A stretch of DNA of 21,610 nt, taken from Fidelibacterota bacterium. GTDB lineage: Bacteria; Fidelibacterota; UBA2242. The stretch is from assembly GCA_016936335.1 (NCBI GenBank), contig JAFGXZ010000267.1, positions 1-21,610 on the forward strand, given 5' to 3'. Within the stretch, counting starts at the first letter, position 1. Every line of letters starts with the position of its first letter. The notes beneath the pieces were generated by a model. It was not told where the DNA came from. It was given only the letters and a program-made list of their open reading frames with translations, and did no database searches. The translations under genes were made by a program, and so were the position numbers. This document shows, in pieces, positions 6,941-14,132 of the stretch.

Positions 6941-8350
6941 ATGTCGATTCTGATCAAAAGCCCGCTACTCTGTTGCCGGATGAAAGAGGATGTCCATGCC
7001 GCGGATGTCCTGGATACCTTTAGCGGCGGACATATTTATGTGGAGAATAATACAATCATATCCGCAGGTCCTGAAGAATTTCAAGGAACTGCTGATCAGG
7101 TAATCGATGCTTCCAGGATGCTGGTGCTGCCGGGTCTTGTCAATACGCATCATCATTTTTTCCAGACTCTGACGCGCAATATTTATGCTACCCAGAAGTC
7201 AGAATTATTTGACTGGCTGATTACCAATTATGAGATCTGGCGCGGCATCAGCGGTGAGGCCTTTTATATTAGCGCCAAAACGGCGATAACTGAATTGCTG
7301 AAATCCGGCTGCACTACGACAAGTGATCATCTATATCTTTTTCCGCAGAGTGCCGAAACAACACTTATCGACCGGGAAATCGAAGCGGCCAATGATATGG
7401 GTATCCGTTTTCAGCCGACCCGTGGGTCCATGTCGCTCGGCAAAAAGGAGGGCGGACTTCCTCCGGATGATGTGATTCAAACGGAAGCACAGATTATTGA
7501 TGACACATACCGATTGATAAGGCAGTATCATGATGATTCCTTTGGTGCAATGTCTCGGATTTCATTGGCACCCTGTTCACCCTTTTCGGTTACACCGGAT
7601 TTGATGAAAGAGACTGCCCGGATTGCCGGGGAGCACCACTTACAGATTCACACCCACCTGGCCGAGACTCAAGACGAGGAAGATTTCTGCCTGCAGAAGA
7701 TGGGTATGCGGCCCTTTGATTTTATGGAATCGGTGAATTGGATCAACAAAAACGCCTGGTTTGCACATTCGATTTATCTGAACGATAAAGAGATTCAAAA
7801 AGGGGGTCAGGCCGGAATCGGTGTGGCGCATTGTCCGTCGTCGAATATGCGCCTGGGTTCGGGAATTGCCCGGATTCGGGAGATGCTGGATGCCGGGATC
7901 AATGTTGGCATCGGTGTGGACGGATCGGCATCGAATGATGCCTCGAATATGCTATTGGAGATGCGCAATGCCATGCTGCTCAGCCGGCTGCGGGAACCGC
8001 GATATTGGCTGGGCGCTGAGGAGGTGCTCTGGATGGCGACTGTCGGCGGAGCGCTGGCTCTGGGGCGCGATGATATCGGTCAGATTCAGCCGGGAAAATG
8101 TGCCGATATCACAATGATTTCCCTAGACCGGATTGAATACGCCGGCGCACAGCACGATCCCGCGGCGGCGATTGTATTCTGTGCCACCATGGCACCAGTG
8201 GATTGGGTAATTGTAAATGGCCGGGTTGTTGTGGAAAACAGGCAGGTTTGTGGGTTGAATGAGTCCAAATTGATCCATGATCACCAACAGATATCCGATG
8301 AACTGGCTATCCAGGCAGAATCTGAAACCGGGAAAAAGTTACGGCGGTAA
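6941..8350 (+). CDS. 8-oxoguanine deaminase (amidohydrolase superfamily)
   Basis: This 469-aa amidohydrolase closely resembles the 8-oxoguanine deaminase family (EC 3.5.4.32), which hydrolyses 8-oxoguanine to urate and ammonia. Metal ligands are visible as His70/His72 (THHH), His237 in HTHLAE with Glu242, His276 (WFAH) and Asp327 in GVDGSASNDASNM. Other family stretches are GCTTTSDHLYLFP, RGSMSLG, LAPCSPFSV and HCPSSNMRLGSG. An upstream in-frame TTG/GTG region starting at 6902 lies within the inverted repeat of the MITE-like element. The ATG at 6941 with CGAGG at 6931-6935 is therefore the better start and gives the family N-terminus. Related s-triazine hydrolases and guanine deaminases are the main alternatives. 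With XDH upstream, both enzymes converge on urate. Confidence 0.88.
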   Translation: MSILIKSPLLCCRMKEDVHAADVLDTFSGGHIYVENNTIISAGPEEFQGTADQVIDASRMLVLPGLVNTHHHFFQTLTRNIYATQKSELFDWLITNYEIWRGISGEAFYISAKTAITELLKSGCTTTSDHLYLFPQSAETTLIDREIEAANDMGIRFQPTRGSMSLGKKEGGLPPDDVIQTEAQIIDDTYRLIRQYHDDSFGAMSRISLAPCSPFSVTPDLMKETARIAGEHHLQIHTHLAETQDEEDFCLQKMGMRPFDFMESVNWINKNAWFAHSIYLNDKEIQKGGQAGIGVAHCPSSNMRLGSGIARIREMLDAGINVGIGVDGSASNDASNMLLEMRNAMLLSRLREPRYWLGAEEVLWMATVGGALALGRDDIGQIQPGKCADITMISLDRIEYAGAQHDPAAAIVFCATMAPVDWVIVNGRVVVENRQVCGLNESKLIHDHQQISDELAIQAESETGKKLRR

Positions 8351-8351
8351 G

Positions 8352-9116
8352 ATGTTTAATCCCCAAACCGATATGTTAGCCCTTGATTTTGATGGTGTTA
8401 TCCTTGACAGCATTGAGGAATGCCTGGTGGTTGGTTACAATGCACTGGCGATTCAACAGAACCGACCGGAACGGATTGAACGCCTCGCTGAAATCGATCA
8501 AGGTCTTGCCGCTGAAGCCCGTCGTCAGCGAAATTTCATCCGGCACGGTCAGGATTTTGTCTATATTCACCTCGCTCTGCGGCAGGGGTTTACCATCCGC
8601 AGCCAACAGGATTTTGACCACTTTCTAGAAGAGAATGAGATCTTTCAAGCCGATTTCAGGATGCTCTTTTATCGGGAGCGCGCCCGTTTTATTAAGGAAG
8701 ATCTCTCCGGCTGGATGAAGTTGAATCCTTTTTATCCGGGAGTTCAGCAATTTCTGGAAGGCTATCATCCAAAATCACGGTTGCTTATCATTACGTCGAA
8801 GTTGAAGGAAAATATTCAGACGATTTTCCAGGCAAGGTCCGTTTATTTTCCCGACGGCAATATCTATTCTGCCAACCAAAAAGCCAGTAAATTTCAGATC
8901 ATCGAAAAAGTATTGGATAAAAACCATATCAATGGTGAAAACTTCCATTTTATCGAAGATCAGGTGGATACACTGATCCGGATAAAACCCCTTGGCATTA
9001 ATTGCTATCTGGCCGGATGGGGCTATAACAATGCTGAACAGGTGAATCGGGCACGCAATGCAGGAATACCAATACTGTACTTACCAGATTTAGCAAAAAT
9101 ATTTCTGACAGATTAA
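8352..9116 (+). CDS. HAD-superfamily hydrolase
   Basis: This 254-aa protein has the haloacid dehalogenase-like phosphohydrolase motifs. Motif I is DFDGVILDS with nucleophile Asp12 and acid/base Asp14. Motif II is the Thr/Ser of LLIITSK (about 144-150). The conserved lysine is Lys180, and motif III is FIEDQVDT (Glu202, Asp203, Asp206). The long helical stretch between residues 20 and 140 would form a type C1 cap. A longer ORF begins at 8277 inside the deaminase, but the ATG at 8352, one base after the deaminase stop, places motif I at the usual distance from the N-terminus. The substrate is unknown. Its operon position allows a nucleotide or sugar-phosphate phosphatase role in purine breakdown, but nothing in the sequence decides that. 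The stop abuts the convergent stop of the next gene. Confidence 0.85.
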   Translation: MFNPQTDMLALDFDGVILDSIEECLVVGYNALAIQQNRPERIERLAEIDQGLAAEARRQRNFIRHGQDFVYIHLALRQGFTIRSQQDFDHFLEENEIFQADFRMLFYRERARFIKEDLSGWMKLNPFYPGVQQFLEGYHPKSRLLIITSKLKENIQTIFQARSVYFPDGNIYSANQKASKFQIIEKVLDKNHINGENFHFIEDQVDTLIRIKPLGINCYLAGWGYNNAEQVNRARNAGIPILYLPDLAKIFLTD

Positions 9117-10007
9117 CTACTTTTTGCGGTGCCAGAAGGCCCAGGCCAGACCGCCGATGTATAATATTGCCAGCATTAAGAGCAGCTTCGTCCAGCGGAC
9201 TTCCGCCACTTCGATAATACTGGTATAGCGCAGACCACCGGGCATGATTGTCACGGTGACATCGCCAATTGAAACGGGTTGCTGCATGCCACTGTGAAAA
9301 TACCTGTCGTTGACTTTCAAATCGAAAACACGCTCCTCGTGATTGAACGCTTCGAAAATATATTCATTGCCGTTGACGGAGACAGTATCGCCGAATGCTA
9401 CCGGAAAGAGCTCATTATTGATATTGAGATAGAATGTCATGACCTGATCATAAGCGCTCTGGTAAAGCCGGTAGTGCCCAATTCCGACGGGCTTATTGAC
9501 AGCAAGTAGGATGGTGTCCTTTTCGTTGATCAGCAAGTGACTGATAAAGGCTTTTGGCATCCGTCCGCCAGGATGCATTTGAATCTCGAATTTTAATAAT
9601 TGAATAGTAACATCGTACTTATCGGAGCTGTTTTCAGTGTAGCTGGCAAAATGAATGGTTTCACCCTCTTCAATGGCAATATCAAAGCGTTGATTGCTGC
9701 TTTTTTCAATGGCGATAATGATGAAGATCAGGGCTAAAAGGATATGAATGACCTTCTGAACCGGTTTTCGAATGACATTCGTGAAAACACTGATCAGTAT
9801 CACCAGCGAAAGCAGTCCCCAGAGAATAGCATTGATGGGTGAGTTGTAAAAACGATCAAGGTGTAAAAACCGGATCAGGCCATTTGCGGCGCCGGGATAT
9901 TCACCGGGAAGAAATTCACTTTGTTGAGGGATAAATGTGCTGATCGCCAGAAAAACAAGCAGCAGGAGACTGACAATCTGAAAAGCGTATATCCAATATT
10001 TTCGCAT
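9117..10007 (-). CDS. ResB-like cytochrome c biogenesis family membrane protein
   Basis: This 296-aa protein has the ResB/Ccs1-like layout. One membrane segment lies near residues 8-26 and a pair near 58-78 and 82-102. A large beta-rich extracytoplasmic domain (about 103-270) includes the family-like phrase GHYRLYQSAYD, and a final membrane helix lies at about 272-292. ResB works with CcsA in System II haem delivery to c-type cytochromes; the usual partner CcsA is not in the window. The protein is shorter than full ResB (about 450-550 aa), matching the short forms found in many Proteobacteria and FCB bacteria. It is the last gene of the minus-strand unit, 68 nt after the RdhA-like gene, with a GGAGG RBS. 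A general redox or envelope role without CcsA is possible. Confidence 0.75.
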   Translation of the reverse strand: MRKYWIYAFQIVSLLLLVFLAISTFIPQQSEFLPGEYPGAANGLIRFLHLDRFYNSPINAILWGLLSLVILISVFTNVIRKPVQKVIHILLALIFIIIAIEKSSNQRFDIAIEEGETIHFASYTENSSDKYDVTIQLLKFEIQMHPGGRMPKAFISHLLINEKDTILLAVNKPVGIGHYRLYQSAYDQVMTFYLNINNELFPVAFGDTVSVNGNEYIFEAFNHEERVFDLKVNDRYFHSGMQQPVSIGDVTVTIMPGGLRYTSIIEVAEVRWTKLLLMLAILYIGGLAWAFWHRKK

Positions 10008-10075
10008 TTAAAATCCTCCAATGGATCAAATTTAGCAGGTATTTCGGAGAAACCCAATAGACACATTCAGGTATT

Positions 10076-11419
10076 TTATGCAGATCGTGGTTGTGGATAT
10101 TTGCCATATAATACGTTATCCATCTGAAGAGCAAAGCGACGGAAGACCGGAAAATGACGAATACCGAACCGGATCACATTATGAAAAAATGCATTGGGGT
10201 GTGAATAGGGACAGACCCGCATGCACTGAGCACAATCGGTACCCACAGCACACCAGTATGTGAAGCAGCGTACGTCGTTGATTTTCCAGCGCGGAAGTCC
10301 CTGCAGTATCTCTCTTTTACCTTTTGGGATTGCATTAGCTGGACAGTTATCGGCGCATTTTTTACAGCGTTCGCAGAATTGTTCCACACTGAAGTTGGGT
10401 TTTTGTTTGTCTAAAGTAAGCGGCAACTCGGTTGTCACTACTGCGATTCGAACCCGCGGACCCAGTTTTGGTGTCATCAGCAATCCCATCCGGCCGATTT
10501 CACCGAGACCGGCATCCCGGGCGACCAGGGGGCAGATGAGCAGATAATTGCCATCGATATGCGCCCGGGAGGCATAACCCCAGGAACGGATCTCCCGGGC
10601 GATTTCAAGAGCGATTTGTCCGGAGTTCAGGTATTGCCGTGCGGATTCGGCAACTGTCGGAGCTTTTGGAGCGTAAGCCACTGCATTGAAATCCATTTCA
10701 ACCGTGAATACAATCGCCCACCGACGTGAGAGATCTACTGGCTGTCCATAGCGATCTCCCCGTCCTGACACGGCATAAAGGTGATAGGGCTTCAATTGTG
10801 TGATTCCGACAGAATGGGCACCCGCCTCCAGGATTTTTTTCTTCAGGGTCCGGGTGGCCTCTGCAGGTGATAACGATTTCTTTTGCAGTTGTACCGGACC
10901 ATCAACCTCATCCCGTCGCGCGGCGATCTGATCAAACAGGCGACGGGCTTCTGAAAAATATTCAGGGTAGAAAAACTGAGTGTCTGGTGATAGTAATCCC
11001 GGCTTTTGGCGAAAGCGATCATCCGGTGCTTTTTGTCCAGGATGATTCCTGTAGTAATGATCATATTCAGCACTGCCGGGTCTTAACTCGGCCCGGGAGA
11101 ACATGGTCTCGCGCTCATCAAAACAGTGACTGTCCGGAATGTTTTGGACGAAATCGGATTTTGCCCGGATTGGGATAAACAGTATGCCAATAAATAATCC
11201 CGTCAGAGCAAGCAATCCGGTTGACCACATGGATTGAACGGTATCGGGTAATATCGGGGTAATCCAGAAGGGTAATGCGCTAAGACAGGCCAGCATGAGT
11301 GATCGTTTGGTGGCGAGTTTTTCTTTTTCCCGGAAGGATAAAATAGCAACGCCAAACCAGGCGATGAAGATCAGGCAACCCGCGATGATCAAGATATTAC
11401 TGATTGGTTTAAACGGCAT
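10076..11419 (-). CDS. Membrane-anchored reductive dehalogenase-like (RdhA/QueG superfamily) 4Fe-4S protein
   Basis: This 447-aa protein begins with three likely membrane helices (about 8-28, 41-57, 66-83), followed by a C-terminal half of RdhA type. Shared segments are GLGEIGRMGLLMTPKLGPRVRI (about 305-325) and a TELPL stretch. The first cluster motif is C349-x2-C352-x2-C355-x3-C359-P. The second cluster region holds C385, C390, C396, C399 and C403-P. RdhA proteins use a corrinoid and two 4Fe-4S clusters to remove halogens; QueG uses the same architecture for epoxyqueuosine reduction. No Tat signal is seen, unlike respiratory RdhA, and no RdhB anchor lies nearby. The gene starts 3 nt past the stop of the amidohydrolase gene, so the two are co-transcribed. 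Whether it dehalogenates is unknown. Confidence 0.82.
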   Translation of the reverse strand: MPFKPISNILIIAGCLIFIAWFGVAILSFREKEKLATKRSLMLACLSALPFWITPILPDTVQSMWSTGLLALTGLFIGILFIPIRAKSDFVQNIPDSHCFDERETMFSRAELRPGSAEYDHYYRNHPGQKAPDDRFRQKPGLLSPDTQFFYPEYFSEARRLFDQIAARRDEVDGPVQLQKKSLSPAEATRTLKKKILEAGAHSVGITQLKPYHLYAVSGRGDRYGQPVDLSRRWAIVFTVEMDFNAVAYAPKAPTVAESARQYLNSGQIALEIAREIRSWGYASRAHIDGNYLLICPLVARDAGLGEIGRMGLLMTPKLGPRVRIAVVTTELPLTLDKQKPNFSVEQFCERCKKCADNCPANAIPKGKREILQGLPRWKINDVRCFTYWCAVGTDCAQCMRVCPYSHPNAFFHNVIRFGIRHFPVFRRFALQMDNVLYGKYPQPRSA

Positions 11420-11422
11420 GAA

Positions 11423-13096
11423 TCAGCATTGATGGCGGATGACTTTTCCCCGACCGGCGCCGGTGTGCTGCCCTTTATCGATAGTGATTTCGCCATTGAC
11501 GATAACGGTTTCAATCCCGGTGGGATACTGATGGGGATCGCTGAATGTAGCGTTGTCAATAACCGTCTCCGGATTGAATATGACCACATCGGCAAAATAA
11601 CCTTTTTTAAGGTATCCGCGCTGTTTCAGCTGCAGTTTATCAGCAGCCATACCGGTCATTTTTCTAACGGCAGTGACCAGGTCAAAGATTTTTTCCTCTC
11701 GGGCATATTTTCCAAGAACCCGGGGAAAGGTACCGTAAAAGCGGGGATGCGGTTTGCCCTCGCCGAGTTTCCCATACGGGGCTACGGCAGAACCGTCTGA
11801 ACCGATCATGACGAGAGGTGACGCCAGAACCTTTTTCAGATTGTCCTCATCCATCGCAAAGCCGATCACACTGACCCGGTTGCGTTCGTTAATCAATAAA
11901 TCACGGATGAACTCAAAGGGTTCTTTACCGGTCATTGCTGTGCATTCCCGGATCGATTTTCCCTCATAGATTTCGTTTTCTGTATTGCGGCAGTTACTGA
12001 TAAGTACTCTATCCCAGCCGCCGATGCGCCGTCCGCGGCCTTCGGTATAGGTTTTGATTTTCTTCAGATCGTCTTTATTCCGGAGTCTTTCCAGGATATC
12101 ATCGGTGTTGCCCTGTCGTGACCAGAGTGGCAGAAAAGATGATAAACCGGTACTCCAGGCATTGTAGGGATATCGATCAGCATGCACCGGGAGACCCTGA
12201 TCGTGTGCATTTTGGATCACTTCCAGCATATGATCCACTTTATGCCAGTTGGACTGGTTGCAGGCTTTCAGATGTGAGATTTGCAGCGATACGCCGGACT
12301 GGCGGCAGATTTCGAGAGCTTCTTCGATCGCCTCTTCAACCGTGTCGTCTTCATTGCGCATATGCGTAGCGTACACACCGTTATAGTCTTTAACGACATT
12401 GCAGAGTTCGATCAGTTCCGGTGTCCTGGCATAGCTGCCGGGGGCGTATTCCAATCCGGTGGACAGACCCAGGCTGCCGGCCTCCATTGTCTTGGCCAGG
12501 ACCATTTTCATCTCATCCAGCTGGGCTGGTGTCGGTTGAATGTCAATTTTGCCAATGACAAAGGCCCTCAGGTCGCCGTGTCCGGTGAATGTCGCATAGT
12601 TTAATGACGGCTGTGCTTTTTCAATAGCTTGTAAAAATTCATCAGTAGTTTGCCATCGGGTATCAATTCCATAGCGATCTTTTAAACTTCCGTAGAGCTC
12701 CTGACTATCATTTTCATTAAGTGGAAAGGGCGACGAACCGCAATTACCGGAAACTTCGGTGGTGACACCCTGGTGAATCTTGCTTTCGCCTTTAGGATTG
12801 GCCAGTAATTCAGTGTCAGTATGGGTGTGAATATCGATAAAACCGGGACTGACAATCAGTCCTTTGGCGTCTATGATTTTATCTGCACCGGCATGGGCGA
12901 GATCTTCAACAGCGATGATTTTATCCTTTTTAACTCCAAGGTCGGCCGGATAGATTGTTGGTGAACTGCCGTCGATCACCAGCCCGTTTTTGATGATCAG
13001 ATCAAAACGATTTTTCACAGAACATCCAGCTATAATTCCAAGTCCGGCCAATGTGCTGGTTTTAATGAATTCCCTGCGATCGATTTTTTTTAACAT
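11423..13096 (-). CDS. N-acyl-D-amino-acid deacylase family amidohydrolase, Tat-type lipoprotein
   Basis: This 557-aa protein opens with a Tat-like signal (RREFIK, residues 7-12, then a hydrophobic run) ending in a lipobox IAGC with Cys25. It is therefore probably exported folded and anchored as a lipoprotein. The mature part is a D-aminoacylase/D-glutamate deacylase-type amidohydrolase. Its motifs are His90 and His92 in DIHTHTD, Cys119 in SGNCG, His in ATHMRNED, His in ISHLK, and Asp in IGSDGSAV. Family members hydrolyse N-acyl-D-amino acids or related N-carbamoyl or dipeptide substrates. The length fits the 480-560 aa norm. Peptidoglycan- or diet-derived D-amino acid derivatives are plausible periplasmic substrates, but specificity cannot be read. 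AAAGGCGG precedes the ATG. It is followed at 3 nt by the RdhA-like gene. Confidence 0.88.
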   Translation of the reverse strand: MLKKIDRREFIKTSTLAGLGIIAGCSVKNRFDLIIKNGLVIDGSSPTIYPADLGVKKDKIIAVEDLAHAGADKIIDAKGLIVSPGFIDIHTHTDTELLANPKGESKIHQGVTTEVSGNCGSSPFPLNENDSQELYGSLKDRYGIDTRWQTTDEFLQAIEKAQPSLNYATFTGHGDLRAFVIGKIDIQPTPAQLDEMKMVLAKTMEAGSLGLSTGLEYAPGSYARTPELIELCNVVKDYNGVYATHMRNEDDTVEEAIEEALEICRQSGVSLQISHLKACNQSNWHKVDHMLEVIQNAHDQGLPVHADRYPYNAWSTGLSSFLPLWSRQGNTDDILERLRNKDDLKKIKTYTEGRGRRIGGWDRVLISNCRNTENEIYEGKSIRECTAMTGKEPFEFIRDLLINERNRVSVIGFAMDEDNLKKVLASPLVMIGSDGSAVAPYGKLGEGKPHPRFYGTFPRVLGKYAREEKIFDLVTAVRKMTGMAADKLQLKQRGYLKKGYFADVVIFNPETVIDNATFSDPHQYPTGIETVIVNGEITIDKGQHTGAGRGKVIRHQC

Positions 13097-13255
13097 TTTC
13101 CGCCTTTAATTGTTCGATGGAATTTAGGTAAAGTTCGCGGATATGAAAAGACGACATATGAAAAAGTTATTATGGGCAATGATTATATTGGCAAACGGGA
13201 TTGAAAATATCCCATTTAAAGTGTCACTTTGTGGAAAATAATAAATTGCATAATC

Positions 13256-13801
13256 TTATTGATTATTGCTGGTTCCCGGTGTCGGAATTGAAAACGTCAT
13301 CCAGGAATCAGTCCCGTCAGGATTACGTCCTTCGGAAATATCGGTATTCTGGATACCAAACGATAATGAATCCACGATAGTGGTTCCATCGGATTCGGTC
13401 AAAATAATGGTTTCCCCATCCTTACTTAGCTTTATATTTACATGTAAAATGCCTTGATCGGTCTCTTTATCACACCAGACGAGAATGAATCCACCAGCAG
13501 GAACTGTTGTACTGTCCGGTGCTGTTGTCGGAATTTGCCAGGCGGTTAAATCATCGGAATCATCACTAATGTACATTCCACCGATATCAATATCCATGTC
13601 ACTTGAGTTATAAATTTCAACCCAGTCATCATAATCACCATTTTCATCTGGATTGACCGAGTCGTTATCAGCCATAAATTCATTGATAAACAGCACATCG
13701 GCGACATCGATATCTTCCGGTTCAGTATTATTATTGGATTCACAGGAAATGATCAAAACAAGACAGATTACAGATGCAAACAGAATAAAAATTTTTTTCA
13801 T
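13256..13801 (-). CDS. Lamin-tail domain (LTD) lipoprotein
   Basis: This 181-aa protein starts with a lipoprotein signal (MKKIF, hydrophobic core, lipobox LIISC with Cys20). An acidic linker follows, and then one lamin-tail domain from about residue 35 to the end. LTD hallmarks are INEFMADND, DDWVEIYNSS, the DIGGMYISDD turn, VPAGGFILVW, HVNIKLS and the terminal PTPGTSNNQ. LTDs in bacterial surface proteins are thought to mediate adhesion or attach enzymes to surfaces, and are frequent in FCB-group and related uncultivated bacteria. The acidic composition is strong (many Asp and Glu). AAGGAG lies 7 nt before the ATG. A 159-nt gap to the downstream amidohydrolase gene means co-transcription is uncertain. 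Confidence 0.85.
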   Translation of the reverse strand: MKKIFILFASVICLVLIISCESNNNTEPEDIDVADVLFINEFMADNDSVNPDENGDYDDWVEIYNSSDMDIDIGGMYISDDSDDLTAWQIPTTAPDSTTVPAGGFILVWCDKETDQGILHVNIKLSKDGETIILTESDGTTIVDSLSFGIQNTDISEGRNPDGTDSWMTFSIPTPGTSNNQ

Positions 13802-13840
13802 GTTTGGCTCCTTCTTGAATTTTTATTAAAGTACTTTCAA

Positions 13841-13863
13841 ATGAAAAATATTGAATTTTTCAT
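13841..13863. repeat. AT-rich perfect 9-bp inverted repeat upstream of the LTD lipoprotein gene
   Basis: ATGAAAAAT (13841-13849) and ATTTTTCAT (13855-13863) are perfect inverted copies around a 5-nt spacer. The repeat lies 40-62 bp upstream of the lipoprotein start, where an operator or 5'-leader hairpin could sit. AT-rich chance palindromes are common, so function is uncertain. Confidence 0.3.
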
Positions 13864-14073
13864 GGAATAGCAAATAATCGAAATATAAAAGACAAAATTT
13901 TACTAATGACGTGATTAAACTTTTCCTTGGACGTTTTCCCGATTTTATATCATAAACAACTGAATACTGCAAAATAATTGGTTTTAAAATAGGATTTTTT
14001 CTATTATCACTGCCTGATAGAAATATTGAGGCTGTATTCTGATGAATGAATAAGGTCACTGAATAAATTTTCT

Positions 14074-14098
14074 AAAAAAAGGCACGCCGAAGCGCGCC
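14074..14098 (-). terminator. Rho-independent terminator of the serine/DUF1015 unit
   Basis: Read on the minus strand, GGCGCGC (14098-14092), loop TTCG, GCGTGCC (14087-14081) forms a 7-bp stem with one G-U pair closed by the extra-stable C(UUCG)G tetraloop. It is followed directly by seven T residues (14080-14074). It lies 35 nt past the DUF1015 stop codon. A weaker T-rich run on the other side (14101-14106) could allow some termination on the plus strand. Confidence 0.88.
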
Positions 14099-14132
14099 CT
14101 CTTTTTATCACAACCCACACAAAGAAAGAAAA

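Larger units (their letters stand above)
13802..14132. other. 331-nt AT-rich spacer between two minus-strand genes
   Basis: This spacer separates the DUF1015 gene stop from the LTD lipoprotein start. It contains the AT-rich palindrome at 13841-13863, a weak imperfect hairpin with arms TTTCTAT...ATAGAAA near 14000-14030, and the strong terminator at 14074-14098. The promoter of the lipoprotein gene must lie here or just upstream of its start. I see no convincing -10/-35 pair, RNA gene or credible protein gene. Confidence 0.6.

Noticed and set aside
9093..9127. GCAAAAA...TTTTTGC inverted repeat at the convergent gene ends, as a bidirectional terminator
   Set aside because: Only two G-C pairs and a 21-nt loop; too weak to call a terminator.
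13218..13230. AAAGTGTCACTTT palindrome in the lipoprotein-amidohydrolase gap
   Set aside because: Too short (6-bp arms, 1-nt centre) to claim an operator without other copies.
13158..13241. Short plus-strand ORF of 27 codons with a leader-like N-terminus (MKKLLWAMIILANG)
   Set aside because: No ribosome binding site, opposite strand to flanking genes, no family signal. It may be chance in an AT-rich gap.
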